From contig NZ_PBYA01000048.1 in NCBI RefSeq assembly GCF_002729955.1, positions 1 through 57,067 of the forward strand: 57,067 nt of DNA. The letters run 5' to 3'. The DNA comes from Salinisphaera sp. (lineage in GTDB: Bacteria > Pseudomonadota > Gammaproteobacteria > Nevskiales > Salinisphaeraceae). The notes below the pieces were generated by a model. It did no database searches, was not told the DNA's origin, and worked only from the letters and a program-made list of their open reading frames with translations. Position 1 is the stretch's first letter. Each line of letters begins with the position of its first letter. Positions 1-8,497 of this stretch are shown in pieces. The position numbers and the translations under genes are program-made.

Positions 1-999
1 ATATTCCTGGCCACCGCCTTCACCGACATGAACTGGCGCGACCGTACCCTGGTGGCCTGGATCGCGCCGCGCGGTATCGTCGCCGCGGCCGTGGCCGGCG
101 TGTTTGGCCCGCGTATGGTTGAAGCGGGCTATGGCGGCGCCGAGCAGCTGTTGCCGCTGATCTTCGCCATCGTGTTCTCGACGGTCATCCTGCACGGCTT
201 TTCGATCGGGCGCGTATCCCGCTGGCTGCGGTTGTCGGCCGAACCCAACGGCGTACTCATCGTGGGCGCATCGCCCTGGTCGACGGAGCTCGCACGCGCG
301 CTCACCAACGAGCTCAATATGCAGGTGTTGCTGGTGGATTCGTCCTGGCACCGCCTGCGCACGGCTCGTCTGGCCGGTGTTCGCGTGCTCTATGGCGAGG
401 TGCTGTCAGACCAGATCCAGCAATCGCTGGAGCTCAACGAAATATCCTGCCTGCTCGCGGCGACCAGCAACGACGCCTACAACGCACTGGTGTGCTCGCA
501 TTTCGTCACCAGCCTCGAGCACGACCGCGTGTTCCAGCTGCCGATGTATGCCGCCGACGAGGACAACGAATCCAAGGTGGTGGCCCGTCCGCTGCGCGGT
601 CGCCCGGCCTTCCACGAAAATGCGCAGTACGAAGAGCTGTGGCGCAAGCATTTCCAGAGCTGGCAGTTCTACAAGACACGCCTGACCGAGGGTTATACGC
701 GCGAGGATTTCCGTCGCGACTGCCCGCCCGATGCCGTGATCATCGCCACGCTCTTTGCCGACAACACCGTGCTGTTCCATGCCGCCGGCGCCACGCCGCG
801 TCCGGAAGAGGGCGATACGGTGATCTACTACGCGCCCAAGAAGAGTGCGACTGAACGCCGCCGTGCCCGCGCCGAGCGCGCGGAAGCGGTAAGCGAACGC
901 GCAGCGGCCGCTCAACTGTCGGCCGACGGCTCGCAGGCGCCCGAGGGCGGCCCGGCGGGCAGCGGCGCGCAGCGTAACGAAAGCTCCGACCCCACTTAA
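1..999 (+). CDS. Cation:proton antiporter (NhaP/CPA1-like) with C-terminal RCK domain, 5' truncated by window edge
   Basis: The open frame runs in from the left edge, so only the C-terminal part of the gene is present; the first internal Met is at 28. The visible part begins with the end of a membrane antiporter domain that carries the APRGIVAAAVAG stretch typical of CPA1 Na+/H+ exchangers. A TrkA-N/RCK nucleotide-binding fold follows, with a GVLIVGASPWSTELA dinucleotide loop at about residues 85-100 of the visible part. The tail from about residue 270 is rich in Ala, Arg and Glu and is probably disordered. Such fusions exchange Na+ or K+ for H+ across the inner membrane under nucleotide control. 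The exact cation cannot be told. A 19-bp gap separates it from the hydrolase downstream. Confidence 0.85.
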   Translation: MFLATAFTDMNWRDRTLVAWIAPRGIVAAAVAGVFGPRMVEAGYGGAEQLLPLIFAIVFSTVILHGFSIGRVSRWLRLSAEPNGVLIVGASPWSTELARALTNELNMQVLLVDSSWHRLRTARLAGVRVLYGEVLSDQIQQSLELNEISCLLAATSNDAYNALVCSHFVTSLEHDRVFQLPMYAADEDNESKVVARPLRGRPAFHENAQYEELWRKHFQSWQFYKTRLTEGYTREDFRRDCPPDAVIIATLFADNTVLFHAAGATPRPEEGDTVIYYAPKKSATERRRARAERAEAVSERAAAAQLSADGSQAPEGGPAGSGAQRNESSDPT

Positions 1000-1018
1000 C
1001 CAATCGCGACAGGATTTC

Positions 1019-1660
1019 ATGCTCGAATGGCCCCAAGCCGGCGATAGCGCCAGCGGACAGATCGACGGCCCGGCCGGCGAACTGCAGATCGATATCGACA
1101 TGCCGGAAGACACCGCGCGCGGTGTCGCGGTGATCTGCCACCCGCATCCACAGCACGGCGGCACCAAGGACAACAAGGTGGTATTCATGATCGCCCGGGC
1201 GGCCGTCATGGCCGGGCTGGCCGCGGTGCGGTTCAACTTCCGCGGCGTGGGCGAAAGCCAGGGCAGCTACGACGAGGGCGTGGGCGAGGTCGACGATGCC
1301 CAGGCCGTTCGCGACTGGGCGCTCGATGCCTCCGGCCTGCCGCTCGCCGCGCTGTGCGGCTTTTCCTTCGGCTCGGCGGTGGCACTGCGCCTGGCCGATC
1401 GTGAGGCGCCGCCCAAGCTGGTCACCGTGGGTTTTCCCAGCAGCTATTTCGATAAGGCACCGCCGCGTCCCTCGAGTGAATGGCTCGCGGTCTTCGGCGA
1501 CGCCGACGACGTGATCGATGTCGATACCTCCATCGCCGCCGTGCGCGAACTCGAGCCGGCTGTCGATGTCCAGATTCTCGAAGGCGCCGGCCACTTTCTG
1601 CATGGCCGGCTCACGGACCTGAGAAAGCGCGTGGTCGCGCATTTGAACGAGAGTGACTGA
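1019..1660 (+). CDS. Alpha/beta hydrolase (COG2945 type)
   Basis: This 213-residue protein shows the compact alpha/beta-hydrolase pattern of the COG2945 family. It has an HPHPQHGGT segment near residue 40, an FNFRGVGESQG oxyanion region near residue 72, and a nucleophile elbow GFSFGS near residue 113. The catalytic His is probably in GAGHFLHG near the C-terminus. Family members are cytoplasmic serine hydrolases of unknown natural substrate. The stop codon overlaps the start of the next gene (TGATG), so the two are probably translated together. Confidence 0.85.
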   Translation: MLEWPQAGDSASGQIDGPAGELQIDIDMPEDTARGVAVICHPHPQHGGTKDNKVVFMIARAAVMAGLAAVRFNFRGVGESQGSYDEGVGEVDDAQAVRDWALDASGLPLAALCGFSFGSAVALRLADREAPPKLVTVGFPSSYFDKAPPRPSSEWLAVFGDADDVIDVDTSIAAVRELEPAVDVQILEGAGHFLHGRLTDLRKRVVAHLNESD

Positions 1661-2106
1661 TGGGATTGTTTGAACGGTTGAGCCAGGCGCTCAACCCGCA
1701 GGTGGACGAGCCGCGCGACGTCGAGCGCGCCCAGCGCATCGCGGCCGCAGTGCTGCTGCTGGAAATGGCCCATGCCGATCATCGTCACGACGATGCCGAA
1801 TACGCCGAGATACGGCGGCAGCTACAGGGCCACTTCGGACTCGACGCGGCCGAAACTGAAGAGCTCATTTCCGACGCTGCGCCCCGGGCCGAACAGTCGG
1901 TATCGCTCTATAAATACCTCAAGACGCTCAACGACGGCCTGAGCGAGGGCGAAAAGCGCCAGGTCATGGAAATGTTGTGGCGGGTGGCGTATGCCGACCA
2001 CCATATCGATGCCCATGAAGAGCATCTGCTGCGCGAACTTTCGGAGTTGCTCTACCTGCCGCACGAACAGTTCATACGGGCCAAGCTCGCCGTTCTCGGC
2101 GAATGA
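1660..2106 (+). CDS. TerB-family tellurite resistance-like protein
   Basis: This 148-residue, helix-rich acidic protein carries the two matching TerB-type half-repeats. One has LEMAHADHRHDDAEY near residue 30 and the other has WRVAYADHHIDAHEE near residue 105; their acidic residues form the proposed metal site. The start overlaps the preceding hydrolase stop by one base. TerB-like proteins are common housekeeping companions in gammaproteobacteria, and the tellurite name comes from the plasmid homologue. The actual role here is unknown. Confidence 0.85.
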   Translation: MGLFERLSQALNPQVDEPRDVERAQRIAAAVLLLEMAHADHRHDDAEYAEIRRQLQGHFGLDAAETEELISDAAPRAEQSVSLYKYLKTLNDGLSEGEKRQVMEMLWRVAYADHHIDAHEEHLLRELSELLYLPHEQFIRAKLAVLGE

Positions 2107-2139
2107 GCAGTGCGACCATCGCGGGGCCGGCGCGTATAG

Positions 2140-2703
2140 CTAGCGCGTATAGAACGTCTGATTGAAGCGCACCGGAACCGTGGCCCGGCCGTCGGCGGCA
2201 CGCACGTTCAGGTCGAAGGTGAGCGTCTGCTCATCGTCGATCGCCACCGGCGCCAGTGAATACACGCTGCCCGCGCTTTCCACGCGCTTGAAGGTCAGCG
2301 TCTTGCGTTCGCCCATGAGCGAGCGGGCCGTGCCGGTCACGTTGGCGGGCACGGCGTTCAGGGGCGCGTCGGCGGTTGGCTTTTGCAGCGTGATCATCAC
2401 GATGGCCGTGTCGCCGGCACGCTCTATACCGTTGGCCTTGGCCACGGCCTGCGGGATCTGCAGGCTGTTCACCGCGCTGTAGTGCACGACGTAGTCGCCG
2501 CTGTTGATGCTGCCGCCGGCCAAGGCGGGCATTGTGAACAGCAGGGCCAGAATCGCGAATGCGATCAGGCCGTGTCGTGATGGCGCAGCTGATAGAGGGC
2601 GATTTCGCCGAGCAGATTGGGGAAGGTGCGCATGCCGATGTTGCTGCGATGCGCGTGATTGACCACGTGCCTGCGCACGATGTCCACCTGTTTTTGCCGA
2701 CAT
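2140..2703 (-). CDS. DUF4426 domain-containing exported protein
   Basis: The C-terminal 130 residues match the DUF4426 family, which usually sits directly after metW. A hydrophobic signal stretch ([17 protein letters not shown]) and a likely cleavage after ALA place it in the periplasm. The start is uncertain. The first usable ATG upstream of the signal is at 2703, giving a long basic N-region and a 139-bp overlap with metW. The signal itself begins with CTG at 2568, right at the metW stop (2565-2567), and no ATG, GTG or TTG lies between. A CTG start coupled to the metW stop is therefore possible. The stop position is secure, but the function of the family is not known. Confidence 0.75.
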   Translation of the reverse strand: MSAKTGGHRAQARGQSRASQQHRHAHLPQSARRNRPLSAAPSRHGLIAFAILALLFTMPALAGGSINSGDYVVHYSAVNSLQIPQAVAKANGIERAGDTAIVMITLQKPTADAPLNAVPANVTGTARSLMGERKTLTFKRVESAGSVYSLAPVAIDDEQTLTFDLNVRAADGRATVPVRFNQTFYTR

Positions 2704-3200
2704 AAGGTTTCGAAATCCCGCACGGTGCAAAGATGGATGTTCGGGGTATCGTACCACCGGTTCGGCAGTGAGCCGGATACCGGCATCAGCCCGCGCAGGC
2801 CAAGCGAAATGCGTGGCTTCCAGTGGCCGAAGTTGGGGAAGGTCACGATCGAGTCGCGGCCGATTCTAAGCATTTCGTCGATGAGTTCGTCGGGGCGCCG
2901 TACTTCCTGCAGCGCGCTGCTCATGACCACGAAGTCGAAGCTGTTGTCTTCGAACTGTTCCAGGCCGGCGTCGAGATCGAGCTGGAGCACGTTCACGCCC
3001 GCCGCCACGCATTCGATCACGTTGTCGGCATCGATCTCCAGGCCGTAGCCGCTGACCTGCTTGTGGGCCTGCAGATGGGCCAGCAGCGCGCCGTCGCCGC
3101 AGCCGAGGTCCAGCACCCGAGCGCCGGGGGTGATCCAGTTCGAAATCAGGGCCAGATCGTCGCGCAGGCCGTCGTGACTGTGGGTGGTCTGTGTGTTCAT
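2565..3200 (-). CDS. metW: Methionine biosynthesis protein MetW
   Basis: This 211-residue protein has a class I SAM-methyltransferase-like fold, with the glycine motif [15 protein letters not shown] at residues 30-44. It matches MetW along its length, including the NFGHWKPR segment near residue 122. MetW works with MetX in acylation of homoserine, the first dedicated step of methionine synthesis; its own catalytic role is unsettled. Its ATG overlaps the metX stop by four bases (3197-3200), so the two products are made together. Confidence 0.95.
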   Translation of the reverse strand: MNTQTTHSHDGLRDDLALISNWITPGARVLDLGCGDGALLAHLQAHKQVSGYGLEIDADNVIECVAAGVNVLQLDLDAGLEQFEDNSFDFVVMSSALQEVRRPDELIDEMLRIGRDSIVTFPNFGHWKPRISLGLRGLMPVSGSLPNRWYDTPNIHLCTVRDFETLCRQKQVDIVRRHVVNHAHRSNIGMRTFPNLLGEIALYQLRHHDTA

Positions 3201-4348
3201 GCGCCGATCTCGACCGCCGCGCGGTTCAGATAGGCCCGCAGCGTGTTCACGTAGTGGGGCATGGTCAGCAGAAAGTCGTCGTGGCCGAGGTCGGAGGTGA
3301 CTTCGGCATAGGAGACCTGCTTGCCGGCGTCCACCAGCGCGTCCACGATCTCGCGCGATCGCGCGGGGGCAAAGCGCCAGTCCGAGGTGAAGGAGATCAC
3401 CATGAAGCGGGCGGTGACCGGGGCGAAGGCCTTGGCCAGATCGCCGCCGTGGGCATGGGCCGGATCGAAATAATCCAGCGCCTTGGTCATCAGCAGATAG
3501 GTGTTGGCATCGAACCGATCCACGAACGACGCCCCCTGGTAGCGCAGATAGGATTCCACCTGGAATTCCACGTCGAAGCCATAGGAAATACGCCCGTCGC
3601 GCAGATCGCGGCCGAACTTGGCGCGCATGGCCTCATCGGAGAGATAGGTGATGTGGCCGAGCATGCGCGCCAGCATCAGCCCGCGCCGGGGCACGACGTC
3701 GTGCTCGTAGTAGCGCCCGCCGTGGAATTCCGGGTCGGTGACGATGGCCTGGCGCGCGATTTCATTAAAGGCGATGTTCTGGGCGGAGAGCTTGGGCGCG
3801 GCGGCGATGACCACCGCATGGCGCAGGCGATCGGGAAAGTCGATCGACCACTGCATGACCTGCATGCCGCCCAGACTGCCCCCGATCACCGCACACCACT
3901 GTTCGATACCCAACGCGGCGCGCAGGATGTCCTGCGAACGTACCCAGTCGCCGACCGTGACCACGGGAAAATCCGGCCCGTAGTGGCGCCCGGTTTCCGG
4001 ATGCGCGCTATGAGGGCCGGTGGAGCCGTTGTAGCCGCCCAGATTCGCCGGGCAGACGACGAAGAAGCGATCGGTATCGATCATCTTGCCGGGGCCGATG
4101 CATTTATCCCACCAGCCGGGCTTGGGATCGTCCTCGCTGTGATAGCCGGCCGCGTGGTGGTTGCCGGACAGCGCGTGGCAGATCAGCACCGCGTTCGAGG
4201 CATCGGCGTTGAGCCTGCCGTAGGTCTCGTAGACGAGATCGAACTGCGAAAGCTGCTTGCCGCAGTCCAGCGGCATCGGGCCGTCGACATGCAGGGTCTG
4301 GGGCTCGACCAGGCCGACCGAGCCGGGGAAATCCGCGTGCGTGGTCAT
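3197..4348 (-). CDS. metX: Homoserine O-acyltransferase MetX
   Basis: This 383-residue alpha/beta-hydrolase-fold enzyme acylates homoserine, using acetyl-CoA or succinyl-CoA, in methionine synthesis. It shows the family's nucleophile elbow [13 protein letters not shown], with the catalytic Ser near residue 158, an oxyanion region [12 protein letters not shown] at residues 55-66, and a GHDDFL catalytic His near the C-terminus. Family members paired with MetW in proteobacteria include both acetyl- and succinyl-transferases, and I cannot separate them by eye. It lies four bases after yggT and overlaps metW, forming the classic proC-yggT-metX-metW block. Confidence 0.95.
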   Translation of the reverse strand: MTTHADFPGSVGLVEPQTLHVDGPMPLDCGKQLSQFDLVYETYGRLNADASNAVLICHALSGNHHAAGYHSEDDPKPGWWDKCIGPGKMIDTDRFFVVCPANLGGYNGSTGPHSAHPETGRHYGPDFPVVTVGDWVRSQDILRAALGIEQWCAVIGGSLGGMQVMQWSIDFPDRLRHAVVIAAAPKLSAQNIAFNEIARQAIVTDPEFHGGRYYEHDVVPRRGLMLARMLGHITYLSDEAMRAKFGRDLRDGRISYGFDVEFQVESYLRYQGASFVDRFDANTYLLMTKALDYFDPAHAHGGDLAKAFAPVTARFMVISFTSDWRFAPARSREIVDALVDAGKQVSYAEVTSDLGHDDFLLTMPHYVNTLRAYLNRAAVEIGA

Positions 4349-4352
4349 ATCG

Positions 4353-4916
4353 CTAACGGAACAGGCCCGGCAGCGGCAACAGGCGGCTGATGACCTGCAG
4401 GCCGATGATGACCACCAGCGGCGACAGGTCCAGCCCGCCCACCGCGGGTATGAGATTGCGCACCGGACGCAGCAGCGGCTCGTTGATGGTCCACAGAATC
4501 GCCGTGGCCGGCGAATGCTGCCCGGGCGATATCCAGGACATCAGCGCCTGAATGAGGATGGTGAAGAAGTAGAAGTTGCACAGCAGTACCGCGGCCTTGA
4601 GCACCGCCCACCATAGCGCCAGCACCGGTTGGGCACCGTACTGGGGCGCGGCCAGGGCCAGATCGATCTCGATGTTGATGAAGCAGAGGATGACCGCGAA
4701 CACGAGCGCTGGAATATCCAGATTGCGCCAGCGCGGGATCACCTTGCCTAGCAGGCCGACCGGCATGCGCGTGGCCTGCCATACGAACTGCGAGATGGGG
4801 TTGCGAAAATCGGCATGCACCCACTGCAGCAGCACGCGCATGAGCACCACCACGATATACAGCGCAAAGACCGTATCGATGAGGAAAAGCAGGGCATCGT
4901 TGGCGTTGTTGAGCAT
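4353..4916 (-). CDS. YggT family integral membrane protein
   Basis: This 187-residue membrane protein carries two YGGT repeats. The first begins with [21 protein letters not shown], and the second ends with [19 protein letters not shown]. About four to five hydrophobic helices are visible. YggT proteins are linked with proC and cell-envelope genes and have been proposed to help in osmotic shock tolerance, but the mechanism is unknown. The gene sits five bases after proC and four bases before metX on the same strand, which points to one transcript. Confidence 0.9.
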   Translation of the reverse strand: MLNNANDALLFLIDTVFALYIVVVLMRVLLQWVHADFRNPISQFVWQATRMPVGLLGKVIPRWRNLDIPALVFAVILCFINIEIDLALAAPQYGAQPVLALWWAVLKAAVLLCNFYFFTILIQALMSWISPGQHSPATAILWTINEPLLRPVRNLIPAVGGLDLSPLVVIIGLQVISRLLPLPGLFR

Positions 4917-4921
4917 GGGGT

Positions 4922-5746
4922 CTACTTATCGAGCAGTTCGGTGGCAAGGCTGTCGGCCCGGCCCGCGGCCGCCTGCATGGCGCGGGCGACGAGGGCGTTC
5001 AGGTCGCCGGCGGCATATTGTTCCAGCGCGGCCGCCGTGGTGCCGCCCGGCGAGGTGACTTTCTCGCGCAGGGTGGCCGGGTCGTCGCCGGATTCGATGG
5101 CCATGCGTGCAGCGCCGAGCGCGGTATGCAGTACCAGCTCGCGCGCGGCGGCTTCGTCCAGACCGAGTTCGACCGCGCCGGCCTGCATGGCTTCCATGAA
5201 GGCAAAGAAATAAGCCGGGCCGCTGCCGGAGGTCGCGGTGACCGCATCCAGCAGCGATTCCTCGGCCACCCAGGCCGTCATGCCGGCCGTTTCGAGAATG
5301 CTGTCGGCCAGGCTGCGCTGGGCATCGGTTACGCCGTTGTCGGCATACAGGCCGGTGGCGCCGGCGCCGATCAGCGAGGGGGTATTCGGCATGCAGCGCA
5401 CATAGGCATGGTCTGCGCCCAGCCACTGGCGAAACGCGGCGATCGGTACGCCGGCCGCGATCGATACCACCAACGGCTTGCGATCGCCCAGTGGTTCGAC
5501 CAGGCCTTCGCACACCTCGCGCATCATCTGCGGCTTGACCGCGAGCACGATCACATCGGCGTCCAGGCTCTGGGAATCCGCACTGGATGCCACGTTGACG
5601 CCGTAGTCTGCGCGCAGCTTTTGTGCCTTGGTATCGTCGGGTTCGATCACGGTGATGCGCTCGCCCGACCAGTCGGCGTGGCGCAGGCCGCTGATCAGGC
5701 TGGTGGCCATGTTGCCGCCGCCCACGAAAACGATGCTGGTGTTCAT
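4922..5746 (-). CDS. proC: Pyrroline-5-carboxylate reductase
   Basis: This 274-residue enzyme reduces 1-pyrroline-5-carboxylate to proline with NAD(P)H, the last step of proline synthesis. The N-terminal dinucleotide loop (FVGGGNMATSLISGL, residues 7-21) and the C-terminal dimer and active-site segment (SGSGPAYFFAFMEAM near residue 172, then VTSPGGTTAAAL near 240) are intact. The length is usual for the family. It heads the minus-strand block with yggT, metX and metW. The region to ilvA (5747-5891) must hold divergent promoters. Confidence 0.96.
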   Translation of the reverse strand: MNTSIVFVGGGNMATSLISGLRHADWSGERITVIEPDDTKAQKLRADYGVNVASSADSQSLDADVIVLAVKPQMMREVCEGLVEPLGDRKPLVVSIAAGVPIAAFRQWLGADHAYVRCMPNTPSLIGAGATGLYADNGVTDAQRSLADSILETAGMTAWVAEESLLDAVTATSGSGPAYFFAFMEAMQAGAVELGLDEAAARELVLHTALGAARMAIESGDDPATLREKVTSPGGTTAAALEQYAAGDLNALVARAMQAAAGRADSLATELLDK

Positions 5747-5849
5747 TTCGACCCCGGTCGATTAACTGGCCGCATGATACGCGATGGCCCACGCCTGTCG
5801 CGACCCGCCGGCCACCGGAAAGGGCATCGCCGCGATGGTCTGCAAGCAC

Positions 5850-5886
5850 GCAAGGGTTTAGCATTACGGCTTGTTCTAACCCTTGC
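5850..5886. promoter_or_regulatory. 9-bp inverted repeat in the ilvA leader (possible operator or RNA hairpin)
   Basis: The arms GCAAGGGTT (5850-5858) and AACCCTTGC (5878-5886) are perfect reverse complements 19 bp apart. The second arm ends five bases before the preferred ilvA ATG at 5892. It occupies the place where a ribosome binding site would be, and none is visible there. It could be a protein-binding site in the proC/ilvA divergent region or a translational hairpin. The function is inferred. Confidence 0.4.
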
Positions 5887-5891
5887 GATCC

Positions 5892-7469
5892 ATGACCAGC
5901 AGCCTGAAACAGACCGCCGAATCATCGTCCGCGCCGGCCGTCGATATCGGCGATGCCGATTATCTCAAGCGCATCAATACCGCGCGTGTCTACGATGTGG
6001 CCATCGAGTCGCCGTTGATGCAGGCCAATCAGCTCAGCGCGCGTATCGGCAACGCCGTTTATCTCAAGCGCGAGGACCTGCAGCCGGTTCACTCGTTCAA
6101 GCTGCGCGGCGCCTATAACAAGATTTCCCAGCTCACGCCGGAAGAGCGCGAACGGGGCGTGATCTGTGCGTCGGCCGGCAACCATGCCCAGGGCGTGGCT
6201 CTTTCGGGGCGCAACATGGGCATTCGTGCGGTGATCGTCATGCCGCGCACGACGCCAGAGATCAAGGTGCGTGCCGTGGCCGGCTTCGGCGGCGAGATCG
6301 TGCTCCATGGCGACAGCTACGACGAAGCCGCCGCCCATGCCGCCGAGCTGCAGGCCCGCGACGGACTGGTCTATATCCACCCCTACGACGATCCGGACGT
6401 CATCGCCGGCCAGGGCACGATCGGTATGGAGATCGTGCGCCAGCACCCGCAGGATATTCATGCGGTGTTTGTCTGCGTGGGTGGCGGCGGCCTGCTGGCA
6501 GGCGTGGCGGCCTATATCAAGAGCGTGCGCCCGGATATCCGCGTGATCGGCGTCGAGCCCGAGGACGCGGCCAGCATGGGCGCGGCCCTGGCGGCCGGTG
6601 AACGCGTGGCGCTGCCCGAAGTCGGGCTGTTTGCCGACGGCGTGGCGGTCAAGCAGGCCGGCAAGGAGACTTTCCGCCTGTGCAGCAAGCATGTCGACGC
6701 GATGATGACGGTCAGTGTGGACGAAATCTGTGCCGCGGTGCGCGATATCTATGAAGATACGCGCGCGCTGGCCGAGCCGGCCGGCGCACTGGCGGTTGCG
6801 GGCGCCAAGAAATACGTCGCCGAAACCGGCATCGAAAACCAGGATCTGGTCGCCATCACCTCCGGGGCCAACGTCAACTTCGACCGGCTGAGCTATATCG
6901 CCGAGCGGGCCGAACTCGGCGAGCGCCGCGAAGCACTGCTGGCGGTCACCATCCCGGAGCGGCCCGGCTCGTTTCGCGAGTTCTGCATGCGCATCGGCGA
7001 TCGCTCGATCAGCGAATTCAGCTATCGCTATGCCGACGCCCAGCGCGCCCAGGTTTTCTGTGGGGTCAAGCTGACCAACGGCGTCGCCGAGCGCGATGCA
7101 TTGATCGCCGACCTCGAGGTCGACGGCTATGAAGTGGTCGACATGAGCCGCAACGAAATGGCCAAGCTGCATGTGCGCCATATGGTCGGCGGCCGGGCCC
7201 GCGGTGCCGGTGACGAAGTACTGTTTCGGGTTGAGTTCCCCGAGCGGCCCGGCGCGCTGCTGAAATTCCTCAACAGTGTGGGCGATCGCTGGAACATCTC
7301 GCTGTTTCATTATCGCAACCACGGCCATGCCCACGGGCTGGTCCTGGTGGGCATGCAGGTCGCCCCCGATCAGCAGGCCGACTGTCGGGCCGCGCTGGAT
7401 GCGCTCGGCTACGACTATGCCGAAGAAAGCCAGAACCCGGCCTACCAGCTGTTTCTGCACTCGCACTGA
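5892..7469 (+). CDS. ilvA: Threonine ammonia-lyase, biosynthetic
   Basis: This enzyme of about 525 residues deaminates threonine to 2-oxobutanoate, the first step towards isoleucine. The PLP lysine lies in SFKLRGAYNK near residue 70, and the glycine-rich phosphate loop GGGGLLAG is near residue 200. Two ACT-like domains follow from about residue 340, beginning LLAVTIPERPGSFREF and VLFRVEFPERPGALLKF. This is the arrangement of the feedback-regulated biosynthetic form. I prefer the ATG at 5892; a TTG at 5883 in the same frame lies inside the inverted repeat. It is divergent from proC. Confidence 0.95.
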   Translation: MTSSLKQTAESSSAPAVDIGDADYLKRINTARVYDVAIESPLMQANQLSARIGNAVYLKREDLQPVHSFKLRGAYNKISQLTPEERERGVICASAGNHAQGVALSGRNMGIRAVIVMPRTTPEIKVRAVAGFGGEIVLHGDSYDEAAAHAAELQARDGLVYIHPYDDPDVIAGQGTIGMEIVRQHPQDIHAVFVCVGGGGLLAGVAAYIKSVRPDIRVIGVEPEDAASMGAALAAGERVALPEVGLFADGVAVKQAGKETFRLCSKHVDAMMTVSVDEICAAVRDIYEDTRALAEPAGALAVAGAKKYVAETGIENQDLVAITSGANVNFDRLSYIAERAELGERREALLAVTIPERPGSFREFCMRIGDRSISEFSYRYADAQRAQVFCGVKLTNGVAERDALIADLEVDGYEVVDMSRNEMAKLHVRHMVGGRARGAGDEVLFRVEFPERPGALLKFLNSVGDRWNISLFHYRNHGHAHGLVLVGMQVAPDQQADCRAALDALGYDYAEESQNPAYQLFLHSH

Positions 7470-7481
7470 TCGATCGTTGAA

Positions 7482-7515
7482 GCCGTCGCCCTCACGGCGG
7501 CGGCCGTCTGCTTTT
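7482..7515 (+). terminator. Weak hairpin with short T run after ilvA
   Basis: Arms 7482-7490 and 7496-7504 form a nine-pair GC-rich stem with one G-U pair and a five-base loop. A TTTT follows at 7512-7515, seven bases past the stem. It lies between the ilvA stop and the start of the cation transporter and may partly end ilvA transcription. The T run is short and distant, so the call is tentative. Confidence 0.35.
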
Positions 7516-7528
7516 CAGGGATTACGCC

Positions 7529-8497
7529 ATGGCCTCGGGCTCGAAAACCGTCATCATCGCCGCACTCACCGGCAATCTGCTGATTGCAGTGACCAAGTTC
7601 ATCGCCGCCGCGTTCACCGGCAGTGCCGCGATGATGGCCGAAGGCATCCACTCCACCGTGGATACCGGCAATCAGGGGCTATTGCTCTATGGTATGAAGC
7701 GGGCCAAACGGCCGGCCGATGCCAAATTTCCCTTCGGCTACGGCAAGGAGATTTATTTCTGGAGCTTCATGGTCGCGGTGCTCATCTTCGCCGTGGGGTC
7801 CGGCATTTCGATCTATGAAGGCGTGAACCGGCTGCTGCATCCGCACCCCGTCGAAAGCCCGATGATCAACTACGTGGTGCTTGGTCTGGCAATGCTGTTC
7901 GAAGGCGCGGCATGGTTTGTCGCGGCCAAGGAATTCAATCGCGTGAAGGGCAAGTGGGGCGTGTTCGAGGCCGTGCGTCGCGGCAAGGATCCGGCCACGT
8001 TCCTGGTCTTGTTCGAAGACAGCGCGGCCATGCTCGGCCTGGTGATTGCCTTTACCGCGCTGCTGGCTGGCCAGCTGACCGGTATCGAGATCTTCGACGG
8101 GATCGCCTCGATCTGTATCGGCATCATTCTCGCCATCACGGCGGTGTGGCTGGCGATCGAAACCAAGGGGCTGCTTATTGGCGAGGCGGCCAACCAGCAT
8201 GTGGTACGCGATATTCGCGACGTCGTGTCCGGCTACGAATCGGTCGCGAAGACCAACGAAGTGCTGACCATGCACGTCGGCCCCAACTTCATTCTGGTGA
8301 ATATCAGCGTACGGTTTGCAAAGGGCCTGAGTGGCGAACAGATCCAGAACGAGATCGAACGCATGGACAGCGATATCAAGAAACGCTGCGAGAACGTCAA
8401 ACGCATCTTCATCGAAGCCGAACGCTCGGCGGACCGGCCTGCGACAGCCAGCGACCAGGGCGGGGAGGGCACCACTTCGCCCAAGCCGGCTGAATGA
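7529..8497 (+). CDS. Cation diffusion facilitator family transporter
   Basis: This 322-residue protein has six hydrophobic segments and the CDF pattern. Helix 2 carries AEGIHSTVDTGNQ near residue 40, followed by FPFGYGKEIYFWSF near residue 69. A cytoplasmic ferredoxin-like domain follows from about residue 215. CDF carriers export divalent metals such as Zn, Fe, Co or Mn in exchange for protons. The ligand set looks changed: helix 5 reads FEDSAAMLG rather than the common HxxxD, so the metal cannot be assigned from well-studied members. The stop overlaps the next start (ATGA, 8494-8497). Confidence 0.88.
   Translation: MASGSKTVIIAALTGNLLIAVTKFIAAAFTGSAAMMAEGIHSTVDTGNQGLLLYGMKRAKRPADAKFPFGYGKEIYFWSFMVAVLIFAVGSGISIYEGVNRLLHPHPVESPMINYVVLGLAMLFEGAAWFVAAKEFNRVKGKWGVFEAVRRGKDPATFLVLFEDSAAMLGLVIAFTALLAGQLTGIEIFDGIASICIGIILAITAVWLAIETKGLLIGEAANQHVVRDIRDVVSGYESVAKTNEVLTMHVGPNFILVNISVRFAKGLSGEQIQNEIERMDSDIKKRCENVKRIFIEAERSADRPATASDQGGEGTTSPKPAE

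Noticed and set aside
3191..4390. 399-codon plus-strand frame opposite metX
   Set aside because: metX is certain on the minus strand; this frame has no recognisable motif.
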